64,000 bases of DNA from Petunia secreta (GCA_029990175.1 JARKIP010000048.1:26932001-26996000); one strand, 5' to 3'; positions 1 to 10,819 are shown, counted from the stretch's first letter. Numbers and translations: made by a program. Notes: generated from the sequence alone by a model not told the origin.

Positions 1-146
1 AATCATGCCAAGACACTTTCCAACACTTTCCGACATGTGCCAAGCTTGGAAGATACAATGGACTTGAAGTCAAGGGCTTTGGAAGTGTTCCGGATGGTTT
101 CATCATTAGGCTCCACGCCTAAGGAGGAGGAAGAAGGCCCAGCACA

Positions 147-345
147 GTCAGGCGCCCTGCCTAGACCCAGGCGCCCCGCCTAGGAAGCTCACTGCCTAAG
201 AATGGCATTGTGCCCAGGCGCCCCGCCTGCCCAGGCGCCCCAGCCCAGGCGCCCGCCTAGCCAGGCGCCCCGCCTAGCCCCAGGCGCCCCGCCTAGCTGC
301 CTGCAATTCCAGGCGCCCCTCCTGCAGTCCAGGCGCCCCTCCCAG
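147..345 (+). repeat. GC-rich AGGCGCCCC minisatellite in U3 of 5' LTR
   Basis: Imperfect units built on CCAGGCGCCCCGCCTAG recur about ten times upstream of the TATA box. The block is far richer in GC and CpG than its surroundings. The corresponding 3' LTR block (5838-5982) has fewer units. Confidence 0.9.
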
Positions 346-447
346 CTGTGAAGACTTATGTTTCTTTTACTGTTTTGCCCTACGTGGCTTATTTGATGAA
401 CCTTATTAGTAAGGGTATTTAGGTTATTGTGTAAGCTTGGGAAACAC

Positions 448-455
448 TATAAATA
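448..455 (+). promoter_or_regulatory. TATA box of 5' LTR
   Basis: TATAAATA lies about 100 bp downstream of the minisatellite and about 320 bp before the LTR end. The same motif is at 6087-6094 in the 3' LTR. The minisatellite is therefore in U3, where LTR enhancers usually sit. Confidence 0.7.
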
Positions 456-774
456 GCCAAGCCTAGCTTATTTTACATTTAGTTTATGTTGAATGATGAA
501 TTGAATATTGTAAAGAGTGAATCTCTTTGGGTTTATGAAAACCAACCTTAGTTGGGACTTGTTACTTCTAGTGGATTCTAGTTGCCTAACAACCCCTATC
601 CGACCATTCTACTTGCGAGTTCTAGTTGACTCGAGGGTAGTTGCATAGCGTAGGTGTTCTTGTCCTTCTCCCGGGGTGTAGCGGAACAAGTTCTCCGTTG
701 CTACTTGGGATTAGAGATCGAGTTATGTCTCGTTCTTTATCCTTTTATCTTTTCCGCGTTTTCCCTACATCATT

Positions 775-787
775 TGGTATCAGAGCA
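775..787 (+). other. Primer-binding site, tRNA-iMet type
   Basis: TGGTATCAGAGCA starts three bases after the 5' LTR. It is the standard complement of the plant initiator tRNA-Met 3' end, used to prime minus-strand DNA synthesis. Confidence 0.93.
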
Positions 788-1439
788 AGGCTCGGGTTTT
801 GTTTCTACAAACCCCCGACCGTTGGTTCTTCGTGCCTAGTATCTATCCTTTTAGTTTTCTTGTTGTTGAAGTTATTGAAAGAAGAAAATTACAAAAAAAT
901 TGAAAAATTGAAAAAAATCCAAAAATTTGGTGTAACTTGTTGATTTGGATGATTTGTGATATGGGTGTTATGGATTCTTGATCGTGATTGATTTCCCGTT
1001 ACTTGGGTACAAAAATTGTTTGGATTGGTGGAGTTTGAAAAATTGAAACCCCAAAACCCCTTAAACCCTTGAAGAACTTGTTCTTGATGATTTTGGCTTG
1101 ATTCTTGGGTTGGATTGATGTTTGATTGAAAACTTGATATTGGGGATTGATCTTCATTGAAAAACAAACGATTCGGTACCAATTTTGTGGGATTTGAACA
1201 TGTATAACACCTACTTTGATGAATCACAATCCTTGTTGAAACCCTTTTGTTAAACCCTTGTGTTCTTGAGATTTCTTGCATTGAACCTTGATTTGATTGA
1301 TTGTTTGGATATAAATTTGATTGGGTTTTGTTAAGGAAGATCAAAAGCAACTTTGGGTATCATTGGATTGTGAAAACAAGTTGAAAACATCGGATTTGGA
1401 GCTTGGAAATCGACTTGGAACAAGTTTGGAACGTGTTGA

Positions 1440-1572
1440 AACTGTCCCAGGCCCAGGCGCCCCGCCTAAGCCAGGCGCCCCGCCTGACTTGGCTACTGCC
1501 TAAGACCTCAGGTGCCCCGCCTGATTGCCTGCACAGTCTTGGGCGCCCCTCCTGAGTTCAGGCGCCCCACCT
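1440..1572 (+). repeat. Second AGGCGCCCC minisatellite block in the internal leader
   Basis: The LTR motif recurs about five times between the primer site and gag, interrupted by diverged units. The same motif therefore lies on both sides of the transcription start. Confidence 0.85.
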
Positions 1573-1997
1573 GAGTGCTGAACGAGTTGTTTTGGGTAGA
1601 ATTTCGTAGGTATTCCCATTTGTTTGATTGCATTAGTTCCGGTTAGTGCTATTAGAGTATAATCCTACTCGATTAGTACTAATCACTTTGAGCTGTTAGG
1701 ATCATCGTGCCTAGAAAGGAGACTAGAATTCAAAGAAGATCCGTAGTATCTTTTGGTTCAAGTCCTCACTTCAAATTGCTTAGCGTTCATCGAGTCATAT
1801 CAACTCCACTCGCCCCGGAGTACAATTGGCTTGTGAATAGTTGGTTGAATTGAGGATTGATAGTCAACTCCTTGAAGCTTTGAGTAACAAGTCCGAGTGA
1901 AATATCCACCGCCACCCAAAAGAGTGATCCGAGTGAACACAAGTGAGGGAGCGAGTGAGGTGTTTTGACTAACTCTTGTTTCTTCCTTGTAGGTACA

Positions 1998-4900
1998 ATG
2001 GCAAACGATGGAGATGATCCCATGAAGAACTTCATGGCCACCATTATGGCTAAATTGGAGGATATCTCATTGAGACTTGAAACCGTCGAGAGGAATCAAG
2101 TTGAGACCGGTGAGAGGAGGACCCCGAGTGTCCAAATTGAATCCGGAGAGGGCACGAGTCATAGCACTCCTATGACTCCCGGACACTTTGTTGAGCTAAC
2201 CAAGAAGTATGAACAAAGCAAAGTTGAAGCTCTACGAGAGCGTGGGTTGGGCAATCCCCAACATGAGAGCAATCCTCTCAACTTGGGCAATCCCCAAGGA
2301 AGTGCTCCACTTCGAAGACCCGTTAGGTTTGTCCCACCTCTTGAGCAAGTTGTTGAGGCTCAAGAAGAGGAGGAAGCCGAGTATGGTGATGAGGCCTATG
2401 GGTATGATGCTCCTTATCAACCTAGGAGGCCAATGAATTGGGGTCGAAATGTGGATCGGGGTAGAGGCCGAGGTCGAGGGCCACCCATGAGATTTGATGG
2501 AAGGAATGCTAGGAGAGAATATGTTGCTCATGATGACCATTATGGAGGCCAACCGGAGCCTAACTATGGGGTGCGTGACAACAACAACAATCTCAATAGT
2601 GTGAAGCTTAATCTTCCATCCTTTAAGGGAACTTGTGATCCGGAGGCGTACATGGAATGGGTTCTACTCATAGAGAGAGTGTTTGACACAAATGAGATGA
2701 CCAATGAGAAGAAAGGTACTTATGCTATTTCATCTTTTGAGTCTTACGCTTCTACTTGGTGGGAGTCCATAAAGAGGACAAGAAGGAGAGCGGGTGTGCA
2801 TGTGAATGTGACATGGAATGAATTGAAGGCCCTCATGAATACCAAGTATGTGACTCCTAGATATCGACAAGAGCAACTCAAGAAGCTCTATGATCTAAAG
2901 CAAGGTGTCAAGACGGTTCATGAGTACTATGATGAGTTTGAGAAGATCCGAATGGCCTTAGATATGGAGACCGAGGATGAAGAGCAAGCCATGATCCGTT
3001 TCAAGAATGGCTTGAGCTATGGTATAGCTTCTCAATTGAGGTTGCATTCTTATCCTTCACTTCAAGATCTATTGGAAGCCGCTATTGAAGCCGAGCAATG
3101 GCTTAAGGGAGAAAAGTCCACCCGGAACAAGAGTAGCACTCCTACTCCCGTGAACCAACCAAAAGAGTGGAAGACTCCAAATGCAAGCTTTCCAAGTGCC
3201 AATGCTAGCAAAGAAGTGAAGAAGCCATATGAGAAGACTACTCCACCTTTGGAAGGTACTTCTAAAACTCGCTTGAGTAATCCCATTTCTACTTCTACTC
3301 AATGTTATAAGTGCAAGGGCTATGGGCATATTGCCAAAGAATGCTCCACCAAACGAACCATGGTTGTGGTTGGCAATTTAGTGTATGAACAAGAAAGTGA
3401 GTCCGAAAATGGAGAAGTAGAGGGGGATGAGGAAATTGATTGTGAGGAGGCCGTAGGAGAGGATGATGGCCCTCAAATGTTCTTGGTGGTTAGGAGAAGC
3501 TTGAGTACCATTTTTATGGAAGAGGAGGTGGAAAATGATCAAAGGGAAAACCTCTTTCATGCTAGGTGCCGAGTAATGGGCCAAGTATGTTCAATGGTTG
3601 TTGATTCGGGGAGTTGTACCAACATAGTGAGCCAAACCTTGATTTCCCAATTGAAGTTACCCACTCTAAAGCATCCAAAACCATATCGTTTACAATGGCT
3701 TAGCGAGTGTGGTGAACTAAAAGTGGTGAAACAAGCGTTGATTGAGTTTAGCATTGGGAGCTATAAGGATAAGATCATGTTTGACGTGGTCCCGATGCAA
3801 GCATGCCATTTATTGTTTGGGAGACCATGGCAACATGATAGGTGTATAGTGCATGATGGCCGGACCAACTCCTATACGGTCAAGCAAGATGGGAGAAAGT
3901 ATGTGCTTAGACCTTTGACTCCAAGGCAAGTAAGGAAAGATTACAAACGGATGAAGGAGTTGAGGGAAGAGGCTAAAGCAAAGTCACCCATTGTACTTGA
4001 ACCCGAGGCAAACAATCTTATTGTTTTGCCAATGCATGATGAAAATGAGAGTCATTCCACTTCAAATGAGAGAGAAAAGATAGAGAGAAGTGAGGGAGTG
4101 ACCGGTGACAATCCAAGAGAGGAAAAAGGAGAGGATTTGAGGAGTGATGTGAGGGGATTGTCACCACAAACTACACTTGACCAAGAGGTAAAATTGAGAG
4201 AGATGAGAGGTGAGGAAAGAAAAATTGAGAGTGAGAGCACCCATTGTTCTAACACTTCTTCATCTTCTACCTTTTCTTGTGAAAGTTCTTGTGTAGGTAC
4301 ATTTGAAGACAAGCCATTGGAGCCTCAATGTGAGCTTCATGAAGGAGAAGTTGCTTATGACACGTCAAACCTTGTGAGTGATCAAGGAAGTACTACAAAT
4401 GTAAGTGTTACTTCACCTATTCATGAGCCTACTAGCTACTTGTCTTGTGATGACTCAACACTAGTTGGTGTTTTGAATGCATCTAGTGGATATGCCACTA
4501 GTGAAGAGTCTAGTTGTCAACTTGTGTGTGCTTGTGAAACACTAGTTGGAAGGGATTTTATGCCACATCATGATGTGAGCTCATTGTTCATTGAACCCCT
4601 CCCTAGTGTAGATTTGATGGTTGACCATGATTGTGACCTTTGCTATGACACACCACCAACCTTTGACAAATGGGGAGATGAGATAGTTGATCATTCCCTT
4701 ATTGATATGCTTCTATTTGGTGGACCAATGTGTTCTGGTAAGGATGGTCTTGACCTTGAGGAGTCCAAATTGCATGAATTGGACAAGGTTGTCTACGATG
4801 ACTCCTCAAGTGAACCTAGTCTTGATAACTTGTCTATGCTTGATCATGATAGTGAGATGCATGTTTATACTAATCCATTGTTTGAAGGCATTCTTATTAG

Positions 4901-5516
4901 TGGTAATGACTTGTATCGGACTAGGGTGAATAGCAAATTGGAACCCCCATGGTGTGAAGCAATTGATTCCTTAGGCAACCCATTGTTTGAGAATTTGTGT
5001 GAGGTAGATGGTTCTTTGAGTGACCCTACTATTGCTAGTTGGGGTTATGATGAAGAAGAATCCATCATCAATGCCTTCCTTGAGAGCTTGTCTTTTGAGA
5101 AGGGTTGCTTAGGTGATGACATTGGAGGTGAAAAGGGATCCCTTGGTGTGAGTAAGTATGCTCTAAAGAAGGGGAGTGGAGTACTTGATATCCCTAGGAG
5201 GTTGAGTTATTTGATTCACTCCACTCCACTTGTTAATCACACCTTGAGGATTGATTGGTTTGTTGATCTTGAACTTAAGGTTCAAGGGGATTTTGATAGC
5301 TTGATCTTGCATTTTTCATATCCCCATGGCTTATTTGATCACTATTGTGTTATGTGCGTGATGATCTTTAACCAAGTGCTTATTGTTCTCCTTGGAGACT
5401 TGATATTTGTGCTTCTCATTGATGCTTGGTTATATCACAAGAGTGTGTTTTCCACACTTCTTGCACTAACCTACTTTCAAGTAGGAATTCTTGTGTTTGC
5501 TTGTCGTTGCTTGTAG
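1998..5516 (+). CDS. Gag-protease polyprotein of non-autonomous gypsy-like element
   Basis: This is an uninterrupted 1,172-codon ORF. ATG 1998 (MANDGDDP) is preferred over the in-frame ATG 1965 because the short extension is not gag-like. Residues about 150-165 form an Arg-Gly tract. Residues about 200-375 resemble the retrotransposon gag (capsid) domain, with a conserved TWWES. A CCHC zinc knuckle (CYKCKGYGHIAKEC) spans 436-449. A retropepsin-like domain follows, with active-site D536 in VVDSGSCTN and a downstream LLFGRPW. An acidic, Ser-rich region without recognisable enzyme motifs follows, and the last 75 residues are strongly hydrophobic. In ordinary gypsy elements reverse transcriptase would follow the protease. 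Gag-protease is well supported; the role of the C-terminal half is unknown. Confidence 0.88.
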   Translation: MANDGDDPMKNFMATIMAKLEDISLRLETVERNQVETGERRTPSVQIESGEGTSHSTPMTPGHFVELTKKYEQSKVEALRERGLGNPQHESNPLNLGNPQGSAPLRRPVRFVPPLEQVVEAQEEEEAEYGDEAYGYDAPYQPRRPMNWGRNVDRGRGRGRGPPMRFDGRNARREYVAHDDHYGGQPEPNYGVRDNNNNLNSVKLNLPSFKGTCDPEAYMEWVLLIERVFDTNEMTNEKKGTYAISSFESYASTWWESIKRTRRRAGVHVNVTWNELKALMNTKYVTPRYRQEQLKKLYDLKQGVKTVHEYYDEFEKIRMALDMETEDEEQAMIRFKNGLSYGIASQLRLHSYPSLQDLLEAAIEAEQWLKGEKSTRNKSSTPTPVNQPKEWKTPNASFPSANASKEVKKPYEKTTPPLEGTSKTRLSNPISTSTQCYKCKGYGHIAKECSTKRTMVVVGNLVYEQESESENGEVEGDEEIDCEEAVGEDDGPQMFLVVRRSLSTIFMEEEVENDQRENLFHARCRVMGQVCSMVVDSGSCTNIVSQTLISQLKLPTLKHPKPYRLQWLSECGELKVVKQALIEFSIGSYKDKIMFDVVPMQACHLLFGRPWQHDRCIVHDGRTNSYTVKQDGRKYVLRPLTPRQVRKDYKRMKELREEAKAKSPIVLEPEANNLIVLPMHDENESHSTSNEREKIERSEGVTGDNPREEKGEDLRSDVRGLSPQTTLDQEVKLREMRGEERKIESESTHCSNTSSSSTFSCESSCVGTFEDKPLEPQCELHEGEVAYDTSNLVSDQGSTTNVSVTSPIHEPTSYLSCDDSTLVGVLNASSGYATSEESSCQLVCACETLVGRDFMPHHDVSSLFIEPLPSVDLMVDHDCDLCYDTPPTFDKWGDEIVDHSLIDMLLFGGPMCSGKDGLDLEESKLHELDKVVYDDSSSEPSLDNLSMLDHDSEMHVYTNPLFEGILISGNDLYRTRVNSKLEPPWCEAIDSLGNPLFENLCEVDGSLSDPTIASWGYDEEESIINAFLESLSFEKGCLGDDIGGEKGSLGVSKYALKKGSGVLDIPRRLSYLIHSTPLVNHTLRIDWFVDLELKVQGDFDSLILHFSYPHGLFDHYCVMCVMIFNQVLIVLLGDLIFVLLIDAWLYHKSVFSTLLALTYFQVGILVFACRCL

Positions 5517-5667
5517 GTTCTAAGCTCCATGTTAAGGCAATGGAGATCTTGGAAGAGACCTATGTCAAGGTGACGATCAAGAGTTACAAAGGAGGAGAGC
5601 ATTGGGCACCCCGAAGAGATGATGCCATGACGTGAATGCAATTGATTTCGAGGACGAAATCTCTTCA

Positions 5668-5679
5668 AGAAGGGGAGGA
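5668..5679 (+). other. Polypurine tract
   Basis: The purine-rich AGAAGGGGAGGA directly precedes the 3' LTR, as required for plus-strand priming. The upstream GAGGACGAAAT context is typical of gypsy elements. Confidence 0.85.
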
Positions 5680-6411
5680 TGATGCAGGGCAAATCGTGCC
5701 AAGACACTTTCCAACACTTTCCGACATGTGCCAAGCTTGGAAGATACAATGGACTTGAAGTCAAGGGCTTTGGAAGTGTTTCGGATGGTTTCATCATTAG
5801 GCTCCACGCCTAAGGAGGAGGAAGAAGGCCCAGCACAGTCAGGCGCCCCGCCTAGACCCAGGCGCCCCGCCTAGGAAGCTCACTGCCTAAGAATGGCATT
5901 GTGCCCAGGCGCCCCAGCCCAGGCGCCCCGCCTAGCTGCCTGCAATTCCAGGCGCCCCTCCTGCAGTCCAGGCGCCCCTCCCAGCTGTGAAGACTTATGT
6001 TTCTTTTACTGTTTTGCCCTACGTGGCTTATTTGATGAACCTTATTAGTAAGGGTATTTAGGTCATTGTGTAAGCTTGGGAAACACTATAAATAGCCAAG
6101 CCTAGCTTATTTTACATTTAGTTTATGTTGAATGATGAATTGAATATTGTAAAGAGTGAATCTCTTTGGGTTTATGAAAACCAACCTTAGTTGGGACTTG
6201 TTACTTCTAGTGGATTCTAGTTGCCTAACAACCCCTATCCGACCATTCTACTTGCGAGTTCTAGTTGACTCGAGGGTAGTTGCATAGCGTAGGTGTTCTT
6301 TTCCTTCTCCCGGGGTGTAGCGGAACAAGTTCTCCGTTGCTACTTGGGATTAGAGATCGAGTTACGTCTCGTTCTTTATCCTTTTATCTTTTCCGCGTTT
6401 TCCCTACATCA
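5680..6411 (+). repeat. 3' LTR (732 bp)
   Basis: This complete copy runs from TGATGCAGGG to CCCTACATCA, with TATAAATA at 6087-6094. Its minisatellite (5838-5982) is shorter than that of the 5' LTR. Confidence 0.93.
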
Positions 6412-6579
6412 CTAGACGAAGGGGGTGAATAGTTTCATTTCCTGTAATTAGTCATACTTGTAGTACTAATTTTGTTTAAGCTAAAATAAATTGAAAGAAT
6501 GACAAGGTGAGAGGACCAAATTATGGTGTGATCGAGGGTACCAAATTATCCTAGTTAGTCATAGACTATAAATTTTCTT

Positions 6580-6716
6580 GTTCGAGCACACCGATGCACC
6601 GAACCGAAGTACCGAACTAAAAAATCGAGCCGAAGTATAAAATTACGGGTTTGTCTACACTTCAAACCGAACCGAAGACCGAAGTACCGAACCGAAGTAC
6701 TAAAGGCCCACCCCTA
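6580..6716 (-). mobile_element. hAT-type transposon terminus (fragment)
   Basis: Repeated ACCGAACCGAAGT units end in AAAGGCCCACCCCTA. On the reverse strand this reads TAGGGGTGGGCC followed by TTCGGT repeats, the usual terminus of many plant hAT MITEs. No matching left end is visible; 6412-6579 has no recognisable feature. It abuts the Athila-like fragment directly. Confidence 0.55.
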
Positions 6717-7430
6717 CTTCTAGCGGCATCAAATTAATGTTTGCACCAGAATCACATAAGGCCTTACCAATTGTGACATCACCAATAGAGCACATGACTG
6801 TAAAACTACTAGGATCTTGCTTCTTTTTAGCTACAGGCTTTGTGATAGCAACACTACACACCTTATTCAACTTGACCATCTGTACCTCATTAAAGTCAAC
6901 CTTCTTAGACAGAAGATCTTTTAATAACTTATCATATCTAGGTACCTCTCGCATAACCTCTATGAAAGGCATATTAAGCTTCAATTGTTTCAACAAATCA
7001 AAAAGCTTATTAAACTTCAAACCTTTTTGTTACTTTACCAATCTTTGAGGGAAAGGAGGTGGTGGTGTTTTCCCCTTGGAATTCTCTGCTCCCTTGACAT
7101 TTTACCTTGTTCAACCACCCTTTCGGCTTCTTTACCAAGTTATTTGACAATTACTTTCTCAGTACCAGGAACAGGTTTTAGAGGGCCTCTTTCTCTACAT
7201 GATCGTTGCCAACCAGTTTTTGGAGTGGTCTCTTTCTCAGCATGGTCATCAACATGCTCAATGTCTGGCCCAATAGGTAGTGCTCATATAGCTTACTTTT
7301 TTCACCTTTTCCAAGTCTCTTCTATTCTTCAAAGTGACTTCCATCAATTGATAAGGATTTGGATCCTTAAGATTTACCACTGTGTCGCCCATAGAGCACC
7401 TTGAGGTCTATTATGTAAAGCTAGGAAAAG
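6717..7430 (-). pseudogene. Athila-like gypsy gag-protease fragment
   Basis: The reverse strand encodes, across frames, a linker resembling RPQGALxxDTVVN and PxQLMEVTLKNRR, a PPPPFPQRLVK segment, then FNKLFDLLKQLKLNMPF and a protease active site ALCDSGANINLMPL. These match the gag-protease region of the Athila/Tat lineage. The reading frame is broken by in-frame stops (one just after QRLVK near 7035) and frameshifts. It ends at the hAT terminus near 6717. No LTR or polymerase was found nearby. Confidence 0.8.
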
Positions 7431-8660
7431 TGTTACATTCTGTGTGTGAAGTGACGTATATTGCACTAATGATATGTTACGAGTTATTGAAGTAAGTTTA
7501 AAGTAATAATATGAAGTTTATATGTTCAATACAAAGTTTGGGAAAAATCATATTTAAGTTGCGGAAAAACCGGCTAAGAATTTGCGTTGTAACGAAGCTT
7601 TTTAAGCAATTAATTCTATGTATTATATGAGGTCTTTTAGGGACACATTTTTTACCAAATTTAAGGTCTTGATACCTAGTTTCCAGAGGTCCAAACCGTT
7701 TATTTATATGACATCAGGGTAAAGGAATATGAATTTTTAAAATTGGGAAGCCAAATCACGTTGCCGTATTATGGTTAAAGCAGACAGGTTAATGAATCAT
7801 ATTGTGATGCAGTTTTCTTCCAATCTACTAATAGTTATGGGAAGATATTTATATAGAATTAAAGCTTCATGTGTCTAGTTTCTAACACCATAAATCGTTT
7901 GTCAATATTCCATTAGACTATGAAGATATAAACATTTGAAGTCAGACCGCTCAAGCTGGCAGCTTACCCACCTGCTTGGACATTGGTGGTGGCTATACAT
8001 ATCTCGTTTCGGGATGAGATTTTCTTATTTTCAATCGAAAATAGAAATTAAACTTAAACTCTCTTCTCCTCAATATATCTTCAAGTTTTTAACACCATTC
8101 GATCATCCAGAACTCAAAATCAAGAAGCGATAACATTAGAACGATCCCTACGACGTAAGTATCAGTATACTACCTCTCTTTTCCTTTGTAGTTTGAGTTT
8201 TGGAAGGTACTTCATGGCTAAGAAAAGTACCTAAATTTTGTGTTATAGCTTTTTTAAGCTTTGGAATATTTGCAATTCAAGGAAAACAACGTTTAGAAGC
8301 AAAATATCAAAGGTATGTAAGGTCTATCTTCTTCTTTCGACTAAGGCATGTCTATTGTAACTTTCCAAGCTTGTTTTGCCTTCAAAATTAAAGTATTTCA
8401 TGGTGAGCTTGTATAGAATCAGTGTACCCTTGTATAGGTAGATTTTGGTGAAAAAGATTCAGGTATAATGGTCTCAAATCAGTCCCCCAGAGCAGTTTAG
8501 TAACAAAAGCTACTTTTGTAATCTAGCATGTGATGAACCTACATGATGGATAACTTTGGTGGAAGATTTCTTCTTTTATCTTCTGGTGGAAGATATCTAG
8601 TAAAAGTATACGCTGATAGGATTATACGACAATTTAATCTGCTTCATAATATTATTATTA
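7431..8660. other. Unassigned AT-rich sequence, possibly old retrotransposon-derived
   Basis: There is no convincing coding frame. Two loosely similar stretches (around 7665-7720 and 7865-7925), each with a TCTAGTTTC-like core, suggest decayed repeat DNA. No TSD, LTR boundary or RNA gene could be placed. Confidence 0.3.
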
Positions 8661-8663
8661 CTG

Positions 8664-8698
8664 CTAGTTAGGATTGGCCCGTGTTGACACGAGCCCAA
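8664..8698 (-). mobile_element. Degenerate Helitron-type 3' terminus
   Basis: On the reverse strand an imperfect GC-rich hairpin (GGGCTCGTG, loop, CACGGGCC) is followed about ten bases later by CTAG. This is the layout of Helitron 3' ends and resembles the better-preserved one at 10820-10849. The base after CTAG is C rather than the usual T. No 5' end was found. Confidence 0.4.
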
Positions 8699-8847
8699 GA
8701 TTGACTGACATCGCAGTAGCTGGTTTGTAGAACTATGACATCGTGGTAACAGGTTTGTCTACTTGACCTCTATTACGGTTGTTTTAGAAACATATATGAA
8801 TTTTATAAAAGGAAAGCGGTATCACCTCCTTTTCTTCTCTCCATCTA

Positions 8848-9255
8848 AAAGTCTAGCCTAGGCAACACTTCATTTCGACCCCTTCCGTTAATCTCCCCGC
8901 TAATTACCTTGAAGCCTAGACAACACTTGCCCTCAACTCCAATATATCTGTTAATTACCTTAAAGTCTAGCTTAAGCATCACTTGTCGTCGACCATTTCC
9001 CGCAATCTCAAGCTAATTATCTTGAATGCTAGCCTAAATAACACTTCCTCTTTGCACCTTATCCTAATCTTCTTAGGCAGCACCTGTCATCAACCTGTTC
9101 CCACATTCTCACAGCTAATTGCCTTGAAATCTTGCTAGGAAACATTTTTCGTTGACCCTTCCCTCAATCTCCCAGATAATTGTAGTTTAGTCTAGGCAAC
9201 AGTTGTCCTCGGCCTCTTCCAACATTCTCCAAATTAATTGTCTAGAAGTCTTGCA
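8848..9255 (+). repeat. Degenerate tandem repeat, about 60-80 bp period
   Basis: About six diverged units share the core CTAGCCTAGGCAACACTT, then a TCGACC-CTTCC-CAATCTC segment, then GCTAATTACCTTGAAG. Units begin near 8853, 8918, 8973, 9030, 9075 and 9190. It lies close to the Helitron-like end at 8664. Confidence 0.7.
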
Positions 9256-9975
9256 TAGAAAATACATAAAAAGGTGAAGGAACGAGCTAAAATATAAAAA
9301 GTGGGAACAAACACTCACAACCAATCAAGATGAGGTACACTTAGTGGAAATTCTTATAATCATATGAGTTATGGAAAAGTAAAAGGAGATTTGCACTAAA
9401 AGAAAATTTGAGTTCCGCCCTTCCCTTTTTAGACCTATCAAGAATAGTTCTATGAAAAATACTGGCAAAATTATGGTATAATTATGTTTTGTTAACTTTT
9501 TTACTTTTTTGTTGTTAGTTATGCTTTAAGTTATTTTGTGGAGACATCTAAAAACAATATTAGGCCAAAGATTGCCTTGTTTTGTTACTTTTAGTTTCCT
9601 ATACTATGGTTTATAGTGGAAATATGAGTCTAATTATATTTGTGTCATGGTGTATATATATAGATATTAGGGTGGATAAATCATCTTACTAAGGTTAAAT
9701 TGTATAGTTCAATCTAAAATTGTTTATAAATTTATAAATATGTCATTATTTTTTAACTGAATTAATAAAAAAATTGTGATATTTTTTTTAAATGGGTGGA
9801 ATAATTATTTTGTACTCTTATCTAGATTTTAAAGTGTAATCCTCCTTAGCCTTTATCTACTTGTTAATTTTTTTTCCAAAGTTAAATCATTAGTATTTCA
9901 AGAAGGCATATAAAATTCATTTTATAGTTCTTCATAAAATATTAGTACCCATGATACCTGACAATCTTAAAGTTA
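9256..9975. other. AT-rich intergenic, nothing recognised
   Basis: No ORF, terminal repeat or RNA gene could be supported. Confidence 0.5.
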
Positions 9976-10190
9976 AATACTCCCTCTGTTCTATAGAGAA
10001 TATCCTGATTCGAATTTCGAGGTCAAACAAGTTTTTCTTTGACCGTAATATGTTCATATATTTTTTAAATATTTTCAGTTATTCATTATTGTGACTTATA
10101 ATACTTTTTAATAGTTTTAAAATATATAATTTTTATTCAAAAAAAACATAAAAATTATATATCCAAATTCACGGTCAAAATGAAAGAGTT
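9976..10190 (+). mobile_element. Stowaway-like (Tc1/mariner) MITE remnant
   Basis: A TA dinucleotide followed by CTCCCTCTGTTCTATAGAG is the standard Stowaway terminus. A GGTCAAA motif near 10020 is mirrored by TTTGACC-type sequence near 10175, giving a partial foldback. The right terminal CTCCCT repeat is eroded. Confidence 0.6.
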
Positions 10191-10819
10191 TGATATCATG
10201 TTTATGTTTTCACTCGTTACTTCTACTCATGATTTCAAAAGGTGATTTTTATCTTACAACTCTAAAAAGGGTCAGAGTTATGAAAATTGTTTAGTCATGG
10301 TAAGATGCTTGGCTTCAAGAGTAACATGAAGTGAGTCATTCACTTTCATGAGACTTGCCATTTTTCCTAATGTGCTTACTTTAAGTTTTTGGGTATTAGT
10401 TCAACCAATAAAAAAGTAACGACGCTTGGATTGAATGTAGAATGAAAACTCAAACGGGTCCTACAACAATAAATGTCATGAAGCTCTCTGGCACCAACAA
10501 AAAAGAGCTCCACATGAATTTACCAGAAAGGGCCTTAACTATTGTGAATTCACATAATACTAAATACCAAATATAGTAATAAAGAAACAAAGCAGGGGCA
10601 AAGCAGAACTTTCAGAGGTAAAGCTACAGTAATTGAAAAGACAATGAAATGCGGCAGAGATCTTTCATCCATTCAAACAAAGCCTATTATAAAGGATACA
10701 CCATTTAAGCAAGATATCCAAGTAGTTGAAGCATACGACTGCGTGCAAGGACCGCCTTACCCTTGAGGGTGCCAGGCAGGCATGTCAACGGCCTCCTGGT
10801 TATCCTCACTTATATGTTA
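10191..10819. other. Intergenic, nothing recognised
   Basis: Mixed-composition DNA without a supported gene, terminal repeat or tandem array. Confidence 0.5.

Larger units (their letters stand above)
1..772 (+). repeat. 5' LTR (left edge outside window)
   Basis: It matches the 3' LTR almost base for base, except for an expanded GC-rich minisatellite and a few substitutions. By alignment with the 3' LTR only about the first ten bases are missing. It ends in ACATCA directly before the primer-binding site. Confidence 0.9.
1..6411 (+). mobile_element. Non-autonomous gypsy-like LTR retrotransposon (gag-protease only), 5' end cut by window
   Basis: Two long direct repeats (1-772 and 5680-6411) flank a tRNA-iMet primer site, one long gag-protease ORF and a polypurine tract. 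The 3' LTR begins TGATG and ends CATCA, a short terminal inverted repeat typical of LTR elements. The internal region of about 4.9 kb has no reverse transcriptase, RNase H or integrase in any frame, so the element would need enzymes from another element. The 5' edge and left target duplication lie outside the window. The first five bases after the 3' LTR are ctaga. The LTRs are very similar apart from minisatellite copy number, so insertion was recent. Confidence 0.9.

Noticed and set aside
641..943. 100-codon ORF across the 5' LTR end and primer site
   Set aside because: It covers U5 and the primer-binding site, whose function explains the sequence, and it has no domain.
5426..5660. Separate small gene after the gag-protease ORF
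   Set aside because: A short frame overlapping the stop and running to the polypurine tract, without motif or its own start context; more likely trailing element sequence.
6985..7404. 139-codon + strand ORF
   Set aside because: Antisense shadow of the Athila-like gag fragment on the minus strand.
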